64,000 nucleotides of DNA, taken from NCBI GenBank assembly GCA_913063265.1, contig CAJXZG010000013.1, positions 22,354-86,353 of the forward strand, given 5' to 3'. Under the pieces are notes generated by a model, which searched no databases, was not told where the DNA came from, and saw only the letters and a program-made list of their open reading frames with translations. This DNA comes from an uncultured Prolixibacteraceae bacterium (lineage in GTDB: Bacteria; Bacteroidota; Bacteroidia; Bacteroidales; Prolixibacteraceae). Positions 45,619 to 54,829 of this stretch are shown here, in pieces (positions within the stretch are counted from its first letter, which is position 1; every line of letters starts with the position of its first letter). Made by a program: the position numbers and the translations under genes.

Positions 45619-47022
45619 ATGAAATCCGGATACCTTTCTTTAGTTATTTTAATTCTGATTAACCTCTTTAGTTTAGAATGTAAAACACAAACTGAAACCA
45701 GGAGCATTGAATTTTACCTCACTAAACCCGACAAATCCGTGTTATTTGCAAAACAGGAAGCCGGAGTTTCTGCAGGAACAAATAATGATCTTCCTACCAT
45801 AACAGTAGATAGGGATAAAGCATACCAGGAAATGGATGGTTTTGGTTTCACATTAACCGGTGGAAGTGCTTTTCATATCCATAATATGTCGGATAAAAAA
45901 AGGAGCGAACTGTTAACCGAACTTTTTGCTTTTGACAGGAAAAATATTGGGATTAGTTATTTGAGAGTCAGTTTAGGTGCTTCGGATTTGGATGCAGAAG
46001 TATTCTCATACAACGATTTACCAAAAGGAGAAACAGATATAAAATTAACCCATTTTTCTTTAGACCCTGACAGGAAACATTTGATCCCTGTTTTAAAAGA
46101 AATTCTTGAAATCAATCCTGAAATTAAAATTATGGCTTCTCCATGGTCTCCGCCCGCCTGGATGAAAACCAACAATGAAACAAAGGGTGGAAGTTTAAAG
46201 CCGGAATATTATGATACCTATGCAGAATATTTTGTAAAATATGTTCAGGGGATGCAAAAAGAAGGTATAACAATTGATGCAATTACTGTTCAAAACGAAC
46301 CTCTGCATCCGGGAAACAATCCAAGTTTATTTATGCCGGCTGATGAACAGGCTGGTTTTATTAAAAACAGTCTTGGACCGGCATTTGCAAAAGCAGGTTT
46401 AAAAACAAAAATTATTATTTACGACCACAATGCTGACAAACCTGATTATCCGATTTCTATATTAAACGATCCTGAGGCAAATCAATATATCGATGGTTCG
46501 GCTTTTCATCTGTATGGAGGAGTAATTGAAAATGTTAGCCAGGTGCATGAAGCTCACCCCGACAAAAACCTTTATTTTACAGAACAGTGGATTGGTGCTC
46601 CGGCAAATTTTGGAGGCGACTTTAACTGGCATATGAAGAATTTAATTATTGGTGCTTCACGTAACTGGTGTAAAACGGTTTTGGAATGGAATTTAGCAGC
46701 CGATCCGAATCAAAAACCACATACTCCGGGAGGTTGTACCCGCTGTTTAGGTGCTGTAACTATAGACGGAGATGAAGTTTCAAGAAATCCGGCATATTAT
46801 ATAATCGCACATGCATCAAAATTTGTACGTCCCGGTTCAGTCAGAATAAACACAAATATACCCGGCGACTTGCCTAATGTGGCATTTAAAACTCCTGATG
46901 AGAAAGTTATTCTAATTGTGTTAAATGATTCTGATTCTGAAAAACGATTTAATGTCAAAACCGGGAATGAAATATTTTCTGCATCATTGGTAAGTGGCTC
47001 AGCAGGTACTTTCATTTTTTAA
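45619..47022 (+). CDS. GH30-family lipoprotein or exported glycosidase
   Basis: The 467-residue protein has an export signal ending at LFSLECK, with Cys near residue 21 as a possible lipid site. The GH30 pattern is strong: MDGFGFTLTGGSAFHI, YLRVSLGASDL, IKIMASPWSPPAWMKTN, acid/base Glu227 (VQNEPLHPG) and nucleophile Glu322 (YFTEQWIG). A C-terminal beta domain closes the protein. Members cleave beta-glucosylceramide, beta-1,6-glucan or beta-xylan; the bacterial subgroup with the GFGFTLTGGSA start mostly includes beta-1,6-glucanases and beta-glucosidases. A TATTTTTG element at 45587-45594 may be the -7 site. The gene is single and is 89 bases before the RND transporter gene. Confidence 0.9.
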   Translation: MKSGYLSLVILILINLFSLECKTQTETRSIEFYLTKPDKSVLFAKQEAGVSAGTNNDLPTITVDRDKAYQEMDGFGFTLTGGSAFHIHNMSDKKRSELLTELFAFDRKNIGISYLRVSLGASDLDAEVFSYNDLPKGETDIKLTHFSLDPDRKHLIPVLKEILEINPEIKIMASPWSPPAWMKTNNETKGGSLKPEYYDTYAEYFVKYVQGMQKEGITIDAITVQNEPLHPGNNPSLFMPADEQAGFIKNSLGPAFAKAGLKTKIIIYDHNADKPDYPISILNDPEANQYIDGSAFHLYGGVIENVSQVHEAHPDKNLYFTEQWIGAPANFGGDFNWHMKNLIIGASRNWCKTVLEWNLAADPNQKPHTPGGCTRCLGAVTIDGDEVSRNPAYYIIAHASKFVRPGSVRINTNIPGDLPNVAFKTPDEKVILIVLNDSDSEKRFNVKTGNEIFSASLVSGSAGTFIF

Positions 47023-47110
47023 AACAGGCATGTGAACAATCTCCTTTTTAATAAAGAATATAATTACCTAAATTAGCTTTAATTAAATAAAACAGTTTAA
47101 AACCATTTAA

Positions 47111-49345
47111 ATGAAAAGATTCTCAGCATTTGTGATAAGAAGTAAATGGTTTATTATTTTTCTGGTACTTGCTATCAGCACTTTTCTGGCAATACAAATC
47201 CCAAAAGTTACCATTAATTCAGATGTAATAAGTTCCTTACCTGCTGATGATGTTGATGCGGTATTACTAAAAAAAATCGGAGATAAGTTTGGAGGCAACA
47301 GAATGGGAATGGTGATTTTGGACGCTGAAAATATTTTTACAAAAGATGTAATTCAGCACATTAAACAAATTACAGATTCTCTTTCTCAAACTGAAGGTAT
47401 TTCTTCAGTTAGCAGTCTGACTAACGCCATGGATATTACTGAAAGTGAATTTGGAATGGACATTGGTCAGCTCATTGACGAATACGACTTACCGGATTCG
47501 CCTGAGGAACTCGCATTACTTAAAGAAAGGGCGCTTACAAACGAAATGTATGCAGGATCCCTGGTTTCGGAAGATGGAACAGCTGCAGCAGTAATTTTCA
47601 CCCTTTACGATGATGCTGATATTCAGGAAATAGCACAAACAGTAAAAGCAAAAACCGAATCCTTAAATCTCCCTGAAAATATTTATTATGCAGGTTCACC
47701 AATGCTTATTACTTCTATAGCTCGTTTAATTTCAGCTGACCTTACCTTATTATTCCCAATTGCTTTACTTGTAATTGCATTGGTATTGTTTATTAGCTTT
47801 CATACCTGGCGGGGAGTAGTCTTGCCTTTACTGGTTTGTATCCTTGCCATTGTATGGGTAATCGGTTTAATGGGATTATTTGGATATCAAATGTCAATGG
47901 TTTCAAATAATATACCTATTGTTTTACTCGCTGTAGGAAGTGCTTATGCGATACATGTTATTCATCGGATTGAACAGGTAAAACAAACCGACAGGAAACA
48001 AGCAATTATTGTAGCTTTATCAGGAGTTGCAATTCCGGTAATTCTGACTGCCGTAACCACTATGGCCGGTTTTCTGTCTTTTATTTTTGGGTCTTACTTA
48101 AAAATGATACGTGATTTCGGATTGTTTACAGCAATGGGAACTTTATTTGCAGTTTTACTTTCTCTGGTTTTTGTACCCGCTGTTTTATCCTTTTTTTCTC
48201 CGCAAAATAAATCCAAAACAAAAGCATTTCAAAAAACTTCTGTTCTTTATAAACATTTCCTTCTGCCCTTACAAAAATTTATTTATTCTCATCCAAAACA
48301 AATAGTCTGGATTTGGATTGGTTTAGCTGCAGTCGCCGTAATTGGCATTACGATGATTGAAAGAAATGTTGATATCAGAAATTATTTCAAAAAAGATAAT
48401 CCTACCAGGGTTGCCGAAGATATAATGACTGAAAAATTTGGCGGTACAAAACCCATTTTTGTACTTTTTAAGGGTAATGTTCAAAGTCCTGAAGTTTTAC
48501 AAACCATGGCCAGAATGGAGGAGTATATGAAAGCACATCCCGGTATTGGAACCACTCAATCGGTTGCCGGATTGGTTTCAAAAATTAATGGTGCTTTTGG
48601 AGAAGGACCTATAATTCCTGATGATCAGACAATGATTGAACAACTCTGGTTTTTGCTCGATGGAAATGAAAATATGAAAAAACTGGTAAGCGATGATCTG
48701 GATGAAGCACTGATAATTTCAAAGTTCATTTTTTCGGAAAATAACGAGAAAAAGGACTTTGCTAATTATATGCAAAAGTTTATTGATGAAAACTCCACGG
48801 AAACCTGTGAAATACAGATAACCGGAATGCCTTACATTGATGTTACCATGGACAGGAGTCTGATTAGCAGTCAGATTGGGAGTTTAGTAATTGCAGTTGT
48901 TTTTGTAATTTTTATTGTCGGACTTTTACTTCGTTCTATGTTGTCCGGACTATATGCGGCAGTGCCAATTGTTGCTTCAATAACTATGTTATTTGGTTTT
49001 ATGGGATTCACCGGAATACCATTGAATATTGGAACCGTTTTGGTTGCCAGTGTTGCGGTAGGTATTGGTATAGATTATTCGATTCATGTGATTTCACATT
49101 TTAAAGACGGTATTCGAAAAGGGGAAACCGTAGCTGAAGCCTTACATGAAACAATCAGTATCAGTGGAAAAGCTATCGTTATTAACCTCTTTTCGGTTTC
49201 CGCAGGTTTTTTGGTTTTACTTTTTTCTGAAATGGTTCCACTTGAATATTTTGGCCTGTTAATTGCATTAAGCATGCTGGCATCAGGAATGGGAGCATTA
49301 ACTTTATTGCCTTCAATTTTGATACTTTCAAACAAAAAGCGATAA
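47111..49345 (+). CDS. RND/MMPL-type transporter (hydrophobe export-like)
   Basis: The 744-residue inner-membrane protein has the doubled layout of one helix, a large periplasmic loop and five helices. The first helix is WFIIFLVLAISTFLAI; loop one covers about 35-200; helices follow with an SSD-like run (LLFPIALLVIALVLFIS, IPIVLLAVGSAYAIHVIHRI, ILTAVTTMAGFLSFIFGS). The second half repeats this (IVWIWIGLAAVAVIGITMI; GIGIDYSIHVISHFKDG; MVPLEYFGLLIALSMLASG). MMPL-like RND proteins move lipids, hopanoids, sterols or hydrophobic compounds. It is 37 bases before a LolA-like gene and is probably its partner. Confidence 0.88.
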   Translation: MKRFSAFVIRSKWFIIFLVLAISTFLAIQIPKVTINSDVISSLPADDVDAVLLKKIGDKFGGNRMGMVILDAENIFTKDVIQHIKQITDSLSQTEGISSVSSLTNAMDITESEFGMDIGQLIDEYDLPDSPEELALLKERALTNEMYAGSLVSEDGTAAAVIFTLYDDADIQEIAQTVKAKTESLNLPENIYYAGSPMLITSIARLISADLTLLFPIALLVIALVLFISFHTWRGVVLPLLVCILAIVWVIGLMGLFGYQMSMVSNNIPIVLLAVGSAYAIHVIHRIEQVKQTDRKQAIIVALSGVAIPVILTAVTTMAGFLSFIFGSYLKMIRDFGLFTAMGTLFAVLLSLVFVPAVLSFFSPQNKSKTKAFQKTSVLYKHFLLPLQKFIYSHPKQIVWIWIGLAAVAVIGITMIERNVDIRNYFKKDNPTRVAEDIMTEKFGGTKPIFVLFKGNVQSPEVLQTMARMEEYMKAHPGIGTTQSVAGLVSKINGAFGEGPIIPDDQTMIEQLWFLLDGNENMKKLVSDDLDEALIISKFIFSENNEKKDFANYMQKFIDENSTETCEIQITGMPYIDVTMDRSLISSQIGSLVIAVVFVIFIVGLLLRSMLSGLYAAVPIVASITMLFGFMGFTGIPLNIGTVLVASVAVGIGIDYSIHVISHFKDGIRKGETVAEALHETISISGKAIVINLFSVSAGFLVLLFSEMVPLEYFGLLIALSMLASGMGALTLLPSILILSNKKR

Positions 49346-49382
49346 TAATTGCTTAATAATTAAAAATTAGATTTAAACAAAC

Positions 49383-50105
49383 ATGAGAATTATATATCTT
49401 TTCGTAGTCGTTCTTTTTACTGCAAACATCAGCCTGGCTCAGGATGCTGCTGAAATTCTTGCAAATATGGATAAAGTGCTTTTTTCACCCAAAGATAAAT
49501 CAGGCATTGCAACTATAACTTTAATTGACAAAACCGGAACCGAAAAAGTCAGGGAAGCAGAATTTTTTCAAAAAGGTCCGCACAAAAAACTATATCGTTA
49601 TACCAAGCCGGAGTCACAAGCCGGAATTGCAACCCTTACTTTACCCGATAATGTTGTCTGGCTCTCGTTACCGGCATTTGAAAATCCCAAGCGTATTTCA
49701 TTATTGTCAAAATCTCAGGCCTTTAACAATACCGACTTCTCTTATGAAGATATGGCAACAACACCTTACAGTGAGAGATTTACTCCGGAACTCACCAGCA
49801 CGGGTGCCAACGATTATGTACTGCTTTTAACTCCAATTTCAGGAAAATCAAAATATACCAAAATCATTTTACGCTTGCATAAACAAAACGGACATCCAAT
49901 TTCCATGCTGTATTACAATGAACAAAACAGACTGTTTAAGGAAGCAAGCTACACCTATGAAAAAATTGGAAAATACTGGAATGCAAAAGAAGTAGTAATG
50001 AAAAACATTGAAAAAGATCACAGCACAGTAATTCAACTTTCGGATATAAAATTTGACCAGGGATTATCCGATGACTTGTTTATGGTTGAGAACCTTAAGA
50101 AATAG
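49383..50105 (+). CDS. LolA-like outer-membrane lipoprotein-sorting protein
   Basis: The 240-residue protein has a signal peptide (TANISLAQ). The mature part is a continuous half-barrel-type beta pattern with ATITLIDKTGTEKVREAEFFQKGPHKKLYRYTKPESQAGIATLTLPDNVVWLSLPAFENPKRIS, EDMATTPYSERF and a long final strand, as in the LolA-like group found with RND transporters. It is likely a periplasmic carrier of a lipid moved by the transporter at 47111-49345. The two genes are 37 bases apart on the same strand. The DUF1295 gene converges on it with a five-base gap. Confidence 0.82.
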   Translation: MRIIYLFVVVLFTANISLAQDAAEILANMDKVLFSPKDKSGIATITLIDKTGTEKVREAEFFQKGPHKKLYRYTKPESQAGIATLTLPDNVVWLSLPAFENPKRISLLSKSQAFNNTDFSYEDMATTPYSERFTPELTSTGANDYVLLLTPISGKSKYTKIILRLHKQNGHPISMLYYNEQNRLFKEASYTYEKIGKYWNAKEVVMKNIEKDHSTVIQLSDIKFDQGLSDDLFMVENLKK

Positions 50106-50110
50106 ACTGA

Positions 50111-51001
50111 CTACCTTGTATTTTTAAAAGGATGGGGAAACAATGCAGGAACCTTTTGAATATATTCTTTATAACCGGATTTCCTGGTAATATTTCTTTT
50201 TTCCATCATCGGAATACTTATAAACTGAAACAGAATAATCATAAAAATAAATCCAATACTTGTCCAGAAACCAATGGTATCACTTATTTTTCCTGTAGAT
50301 AATACAAACAAAAACATTCCTGTCCAGAAACTAATTTCACCTAAATAATTTGGATGCCTTGAAATGCTCCACAAACCGGTATCGATATAGTCCTTTGATT
50401 GTTTGGATTTCTTGAAATTTATCAGTTGTTCATCTGCAATCCATTCAACAAAAACTGCAACAAGAGTAAAAGCAATTGCTACATAATCGTAAAAATTTAA
50501 AGCGTTTGGACTCGACAATGAATACCATAAGGGTAGGCATCCGAGAAACACAAAAATGGTAGGCATTAAATGAATTCCAAGGAAACTTACAGGCCAGTAA
50601 AAAGCACCTGTTTTTTTTGCAATATTTGTATATCTCCAATCCTGATGTCCCATTCCAGGCCAACCACGTATCCAGTTAAGGGTTAATCGTAAACTCCAGA
50701 ACAAAACCAAAGCCAGGATTATCCACTGTCTTATTGTATTTCCTTCCGGATAAATATTCATCAGGTAAACAACAATTACCGGTGGAATTACACTCCAGTA
50801 AGGATCATATATACTTGAATTTTTAAAAATTACACTAAAACTGAAAACAATTATGGTAGCAACAACGTCTGCAATAAAAACACTTAAAATTGAATGATAA
50901 TCTTTTAGAAAAGGAAAAATGAAATAAACAACTACAAATGCCAGTAAATAAATTGCCAGAACTACCAGTAATGATCGTATCTTTGATTGTATATTTATCA
51001 T
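50111..51001 (-). CDS. DUF1295 integral membrane protein (steroid 5-alpha-reductase superfamily)
   Basis: The 296-residue protein has about seven to eight hydrophobic segments. DUF1295 signatures are GHQDWRYTNIAKKTGAFYWPVSF near the middle, WIADEQLINFKK, and the C-terminal SISRHPNYLGEISFWTGMF and GYKEYIQKVPALFPHPF. DUF1295 proteins are distant relatives of steroid 5-alpha-reductases and isoprenylcysteine methyltransferases; they reduce or methylate lipid substrates, but most are uncharacterised. It is transcribed divergently from the sulfotransferase gene at 51060, sharing the intervening 58 bases. A closer 5-alpha-reductase homologue is at 61060-61821, so the window holds two members of the superfamily. 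Confidence 0.82.
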   Translation of the reverse strand: MINIQSKIRSLLVVLAIYLLAFVVVYFIFPFLKDYHSILSVFIADVVATIIVFSFSVIFKNSSIYDPYWSVIPPVIVVYLMNIYPEGNTIRQWIILALVLFWSLRLTLNWIRGWPGMGHQDWRYTNIAKKTGAFYWPVSFLGIHLMPTIFVFLGCLPLWYSLSSPNALNFYDYVAIAFTLVAVFVEWIADEQLINFKKSKQSKDYIDTGLWSISRHPNYLGEISFWTGMFLFVLSTGKISDTIGFWTSIGFIFMIILFQFISIPMMEKRNITRKSGYKEYIQKVPALFPHPFKNTR

Positions 51002-51059
51002 AAATAATTTGTTTAATTACGAGTACTTCATAAAAATAGTCGATTTCTGACAAATAAAA

Positions 51060-52193
51060 ATGAATCAATTTAAAATTCCTCCTGTCTCCACATTATTAGG
51101 TTCCTCTTTCAGGAATTACTTCAAAATTCTTGGACAGGGTCGAATTTCACCAAGGTATTATTTTAAAATTTTCCTTACTACTTTGGTGGTGTTAATCGCT
51201 ACTCCATTTCATTGGTGGGAAAAGTTATTTTATTATAAAAAACTTAAAAATTTTAAGTTTGAAAAACCACCTCTTTTTATTTTAGGCCATTGGCGAAGCG
51301 GCACAACCTTGCTGCATAATTTGCTAACCAAAGATCCTTCAGCCGCCTACATGACTACCTATCAGGGAGTTTTCCCGAATAACCTCACCAGCAAATGGCT
51401 GTTTCGTACATTTATGAAAATAAACATGCCCGACAGAAGACCTTCAGACGGTGTAAAACTTGACATAAATTTTCCCCAGGAGGATGAATTTGCGTTTAGC
51501 AACTCTCAGTGGAATGCCTATTACAACTTCTTTTATTTCCCGCAAAATTATCAACAGTATTATGAAAAATCGGTCCACCATAAAGGACTCAGTAAAAAGG
51601 AAATCGATTTATGGTACAAGTGTTATGATAAACTTGTTAAAAAAGCGCTAATCAATACAAATGGGAAACGTGTAATTTTTAAAAATCCTGTAAACACAGC
51701 ACGGGTTGATAAACTACTTAAATTATATCCCGATGCCAAATTCCTGTTTATTTACCGGAATCCAATAACCGTATTTTATTCAACCCGACGCTTTTTTCAG
51801 CAATTATATCCAACATTATGGCTAAATAAAGTTGACAATCAATTTATTGATAAAATGATATTTGATGTTTATATCAGAATGATGGATGATTATTACAGTT
51901 TAAAAAGTTTGATACCGGCTGAAAATCTTATGGAAATTCGTTTTGAAGAATTTGAGATAAATCCGGTAAAGGGAGTGGAAAATATATATAAAAAATTATT
52001 CAATGAAGATTTCTCACAAATTCGCAGCTATTTTTCGGAATACATAAAAACACAACAAAGTCATAAAAAAAATAAATACGAAGTAGATGCAAAAGAGATA
52101 GAAAGTATTAGTAAAAAGTGGAAAAAATATATCGATATGTATAATTACGATTTACCTGAAGATGTAGCAATTAAGTCGAACATCGAAAATTAA
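51060..52193 (+). CDS. PAPS-dependent sulfotransferase (Sulfotransfer_3 type), copy 2
   Basis: The 377-residue enzyme has the 5'-phosphosulfate loop GHWRSGTTLLH (residues 76-86) and the 3'-phosphate element FIYRNPITVFYSTRRFF (near 229-245). KNPVNTAR near 206 fits the conserved catalytic-region segment. An N-terminal hydrophobic segment (FLTTLVVLIATPFHW, about 38-52) may attach it to the membrane. It is diverged from copy 1 (4994-6256), which shares loop placement but few other residues. It is eight bases before the START-domain gene, so the two are probably cotranscribed. CysC and CysQ, which make PAPS and remove PAP, are within 6 kb. The acceptor is unknown; membrane association favours a lipid-like alcohol. 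Confidence 0.88.
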   Translation: MNQFKIPPVSTLLGSSFRNYFKILGQGRISPRYYFKIFLTTLVVLIATPFHWWEKLFYYKKLKNFKFEKPPLFILGHWRSGTTLLHNLLTKDPSAAYMTTYQGVFPNNLTSKWLFRTFMKINMPDRRPSDGVKLDINFPQEDEFAFSNSQWNAYYNFFYFPQNYQQYYEKSVHHKGLSKKEIDLWYKCYDKLVKKALINTNGKRVIFKNPVNTARVDKLLKLYPDAKFLFIYRNPITVFYSTRRFFQQLYPTLWLNKVDNQFIDKMIFDVYIRMMDDYYSLKSLIPAENLMEIRFEEFEINPVKGVENIYKKLFNEDFSQIRSYFSEYIKTQQSHKKNKYEVDAKEIESISKKWKKYIDMYNYDLPEDVAIKSNIEN

Positions 52194-52201
52194 TAAAAAA
52201 A

Positions 52202-52816
52202 ATGCTCAAACTTTTATTTACTACTTTGGCTTTGTTTCTTTTTTATCCGGCCGATGATTGGAAACTAAAAAAAGAAAAATCAGGAATTGCGGTATACACG
52301 CGTTCCATTGAGGGATCTGATTTTGATGAATTTAAAGCGGAGACCGTTATTGAAAATGCCAATATTTATGATGTTTTGAATGTTTTAATGGACGTGGAAA
52401 ATTATGTAAATCTTTATCCCGATTGTTACAATCCTGAAATTTTAGAGCAGAAAGGGAAATGGAATAACATTCATTATATTGTATCCAAAGCCCCGTTTCC
52501 TGTAAAAGACCGCGACGGAGTAAATGAGATAACCACAACTTTCGACGAAAAAGGCAATAGTGCTCGTGTTACCATAAAACCATTACCCGATTATATTCCT
52601 GAAAAAAAAGGAATTGTCAGAATACAAAAAGGAGCCGGATTTTGGCAATTAACTGAGGAGAACAGTAATGTGACTATTGTTTATCAATACCATGGTGATC
52701 CGGCAGGAGATATTCCTGCCTGGCTGGCAAACAGTTTTGTGGTTACTCATCCTTATAAAACCATGATTAATATGCGAAATATGATTAAATCAAATAAACA
52801 GACAAACAAGTATTAA
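52202..52816 (+). CDS. Exported START-domain lipid-binding protein
   Basis: The 204-residue protein has a short hydrophobic N-terminus (residues 2-16) that could be a signal peptide. A START fold follows: DWKLKKEKSGIAVYTRSIEGS, FDEFKAETVIENANIYDVLNVLMDVENY, KAPFPVKDRDGVNEITT and the end GAGFWQLTEENSNVTIVYQYHGDPAGDIPAWLANSF. START domains hold a sterol, phospholipid or other hydrophobic ligand in a deep pocket. The gene is eight bases after the sulfotransferase and ahead of a lipoprotein gene, so it may carry the substrate or product of that enzyme; this is inference. Confidence 0.85.
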   Translation: MLKLLFTTLALFLFYPADDWKLKKEKSGIAVYTRSIEGSDFDEFKAETVIENANIYDVLNVLMDVENYVNLYPDCYNPEILEQKGKWNNIHYIVSKAPFPVKDRDGVNEITTTFDEKGNSARVTIKPLPDYIPEKKGIVRIQKGAGFWQLTEENSNVTIVYQYHGDPAGDIPAWLANSFVVTHPYKTMINMRNMIKSNKQTNKY

Positions 52817-52875
52817 ATAATATTCTTAGATTTGTACAACAAGTGTAAACAACATTTAACCAAAATTTATCTATT

Positions 52876-53457
52876 ATGAAATTAATAAAACTTAGTTTTT
52901 TAGCCTCCCTGGTTTTATCTCTTGCCTTTTTTACAGGATGCAAGGATGAAGAAACACCGGAAGTTTCACCTTTTGTTGGTAATTTTATTATTACCAAAGC
53001 AACACTCAATGCAGTAGTACCGGTAATTAACTCAAACGAAATTGGCCCGGTACCTCTACCACCCGGAACAGATATTACGGCTCTAATTGTAGAATCACTT
53101 TTAAGTCAGGTTAACTGTGATGCAGCGAGTAAATCCTGGGTAGAATTGAGAGAAGACAAGTCGATGTACATGAGTTGTGCAGGTGCTAATGCGATGAATG
53201 CCGGAACTTGGGAAGAAGTTTCAGCAACAGAATTAAAATTAAATATGAATAGTGCTGCAATTCCATCATCTCCAACCGGTTTTGTATTGAATGTAAAAGA
53301 CATTGCAGTTGCAGGTAATAATATGTCGGGTAGTACTTCGGTGCCTCTGCCAAAGGAAATGGCTGCTGCGATTCTTGCACAAATGCAATTAACATTGTCA
53401 GAAGATAATCCTGATATTTTTATGGTTGAATTTGCAATAACATTCGTAAAGCAATAA
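52876..53457 (+). CDS. Lipoprotein of unknown function
   Basis: The 193-residue protein has a lipoprotein signal (LAFFTGCKDEE, Cys22). The mature part shows about eight beta strands with FVGNFIITKATLNAV and a final LSEDNPDIFMVEFAITF, as in small lipocalin-like lipoproteins of Bacteroidota. A repeated Pro-Leu-Pro (VPLPPGTD, SVPLPKE) sits at strand ends. A TAGATTTG element at 52827-52834 may be the -7 site of its own promoter. A hairpin terminator follows at 53481. No enzyme motif is seen. It may bind a hydrophobic ligand, but that is only a fold-based guess. Confidence 0.6.
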   Translation: MKLIKLSFLASLVLSLAFFTGCKDEETPEVSPFVGNFIITKATLNAVVPVINSNEIGPVPLPPGTDITALIVESLLSQVNCDAASKSWVELREDKSMYMSCAGANAMNAGTWEEVSATELKLNMNSAAIPSSPTGFVLNVKDIAVAGNNMSGSTSVPLPKEMAAAILAQMQLTLSEDNPDIFMVEFAITFVKQ

Positions 53458-53480
53458 GAATTATTTTTAGATAATATATA

Positions 53481-53509
53481 ACCACCGGATTATTTCGGTG
53501 GTTTTTTTG
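53481..53509 (+). terminator. Rho-independent terminator
   Basis: ACCACCG and CGGTGGT pair around a seven-base loop (GATTATT), followed by TTTTTTT. It closes the sulfotransferase, START and lipoprotein run before the OYE gene. Confidence 0.88.
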
Positions 53510-53602
53510 TTCCCAATATTCTGTCACAATCAAAAAACTATATAGCCATGATTATAACATGAAATATTCTTATTTTTAATTGTCCCAACAAAATAATAAG
53601 AA

Positions 53603-54829
53603 TTGAAACAAAAATCCATTTTATTTTCTCCCTTTTCAATCGGACCCATAACAATTAGAAACCGTACAATCCGATCAGCTGCATTCGAAGGAATGTGCCC
53701 CGGAAATAATCCCTCCCAAATGCTGCTCGATTATCACCGTGAAGTTGCAGCCGGCGGAATTGGATTGACAACTGTTGCTTATGCGGCAGTTTGTAAAAAC
53801 GGACTTTCATTTCCTCATCAGCTTTGGTTAAGGAAGGAACTTATACCTGAGTTAAGAAAATTAACAAATACGATTCATAAAGAAGGTGCAACAGCATCTA
53901 TTCAGCTTGGACATTGCGGTAACATGTCGAAAAAAAGCATCACAGGTACTTTGCCTGTTTCACCTTCCGGCGGATTCAATATTTATTCACCAACATGGTC
54001 GAAAAAAATGGACATGGATGATATAAAAAAAGTTGTGCAGGATTTTGCCAATTCAGCTTTGATTGCGAGGGAATCCGGTTTTGATGCTGTGGAGATACAT
54101 GCAGGCCATGGCTACTTAATCAGCCAGTTTTTGTCACCATATACCAATAAACGTAAGGATGAATTTGGAGGTTCGTTTGAAAACAGGATTCGATTTATGT
54201 TAATGGTAATTCGTGCAGTTTTACAAGCGGTCGGAAAAGATATGGCTGTAATTGTGAAAATTAATATGCGCGATGGTTTTAAAGGAGGGATGGAAATAAG
54301 AGAAAGTCTCAAACTTGCCGGAATACTTGAGAAAGAGGGTGTTCATGCCCTGATTTTAAGTGGTGGTTTTGTAAGCAAGGCACCAATGTACGTGATGCGT
54401 GGTAAAATGCCTGTAAAAACACTTACGCATTATATGAATAACAGATGGCTGAAAATTAGTGTCCGGTTAGCCGGGAAAATGGTTATTCCCGATGTTCCTT
54501 TTAAAGAAATTTATTTTTTGGAAGATGCCTTAAAATTTAGAAAAGAAATTAAAATTCCCCTGATTTATGTTGGTGGAATAATTTCAGGAAAATCAATAAG
54601 TAAAGTGCTGGATTCGGGATTCGAATTTGTTGCTATGGCCCGTGCATTAATCAATGATCCGGGATTCGTTAATAAGCTAAAAATTGATATCAGTTCCAAA
54701 AACAATTGTGATATAAGCAATTACTGCATTGCCAGAATGTACTCAAAAGAAATGGCTTGTCATCATAACATTGAAAGCTTACCAGACAAAATACAAAAAG
54801 AGATAAACAAAAATAAATGTTTTGAATAG
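53603..54829 (+). CDS. Old Yellow Enzyme-family NADH:flavin oxidoreductase (ene-reductase)
   Basis: TTG at 53603 is the only plausible start: TAA is two codons upstream and the first ATG is after the conserved N-terminal strand. The 408-residue protein has the FMN-barrel pattern: FSPFSIGPITIRNRTIRSAAFEGMC, QLGHCGNMS (His104), EIHAGHGYLISQFLSPYTNKR (His176, His179, Tyr181), and GGSFENRIRFML. The C-terminus has a Cys-rich stretch (NNCDISNYCIARMYSKEMACHHN) like the iron-sulfur segment of larger OYE members, but with Ser at one expected Cys. OYE enzymes reduce activated C=C bonds, including delta-4 and delta-1 double bonds of 3-ketosteroids in gut bacteria. It overlaps the SDR gene by eight bases. 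Confidence 0.87.
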   Translation: MKQKSILFSPFSIGPITIRNRTIRSAAFEGMCPGNNPSQMLLDYHREVAAGGIGLTTVAYAAVCKNGLSFPHQLWLRKELIPELRKLTNTIHKEGATASIQLGHCGNMSKKSITGTLPVSPSGGFNIYSPTWSKKMDMDDIKKVVQDFANSALIARESGFDAVEIHAGHGYLISQFLSPYTNKRKDEFGGSFENRIRFMLMVIRAVLQAVGKDMAVIVKINMRDGFKGGMEIRESLKLAGILEKEGVHALILSGGFVSKAPMYVMRGKMPVKTLTHYMNNRWLKISVRLAGKMVIPDVPFKEIYFLEDALKFRKEIKIPLIYVGGIISGKSISKVLDSGFEFVAMARALINDPGFVNKLKIDISSKNNCDISNYCIARMYSKEMACHHNIESLPDKIQKEINKNKCFE

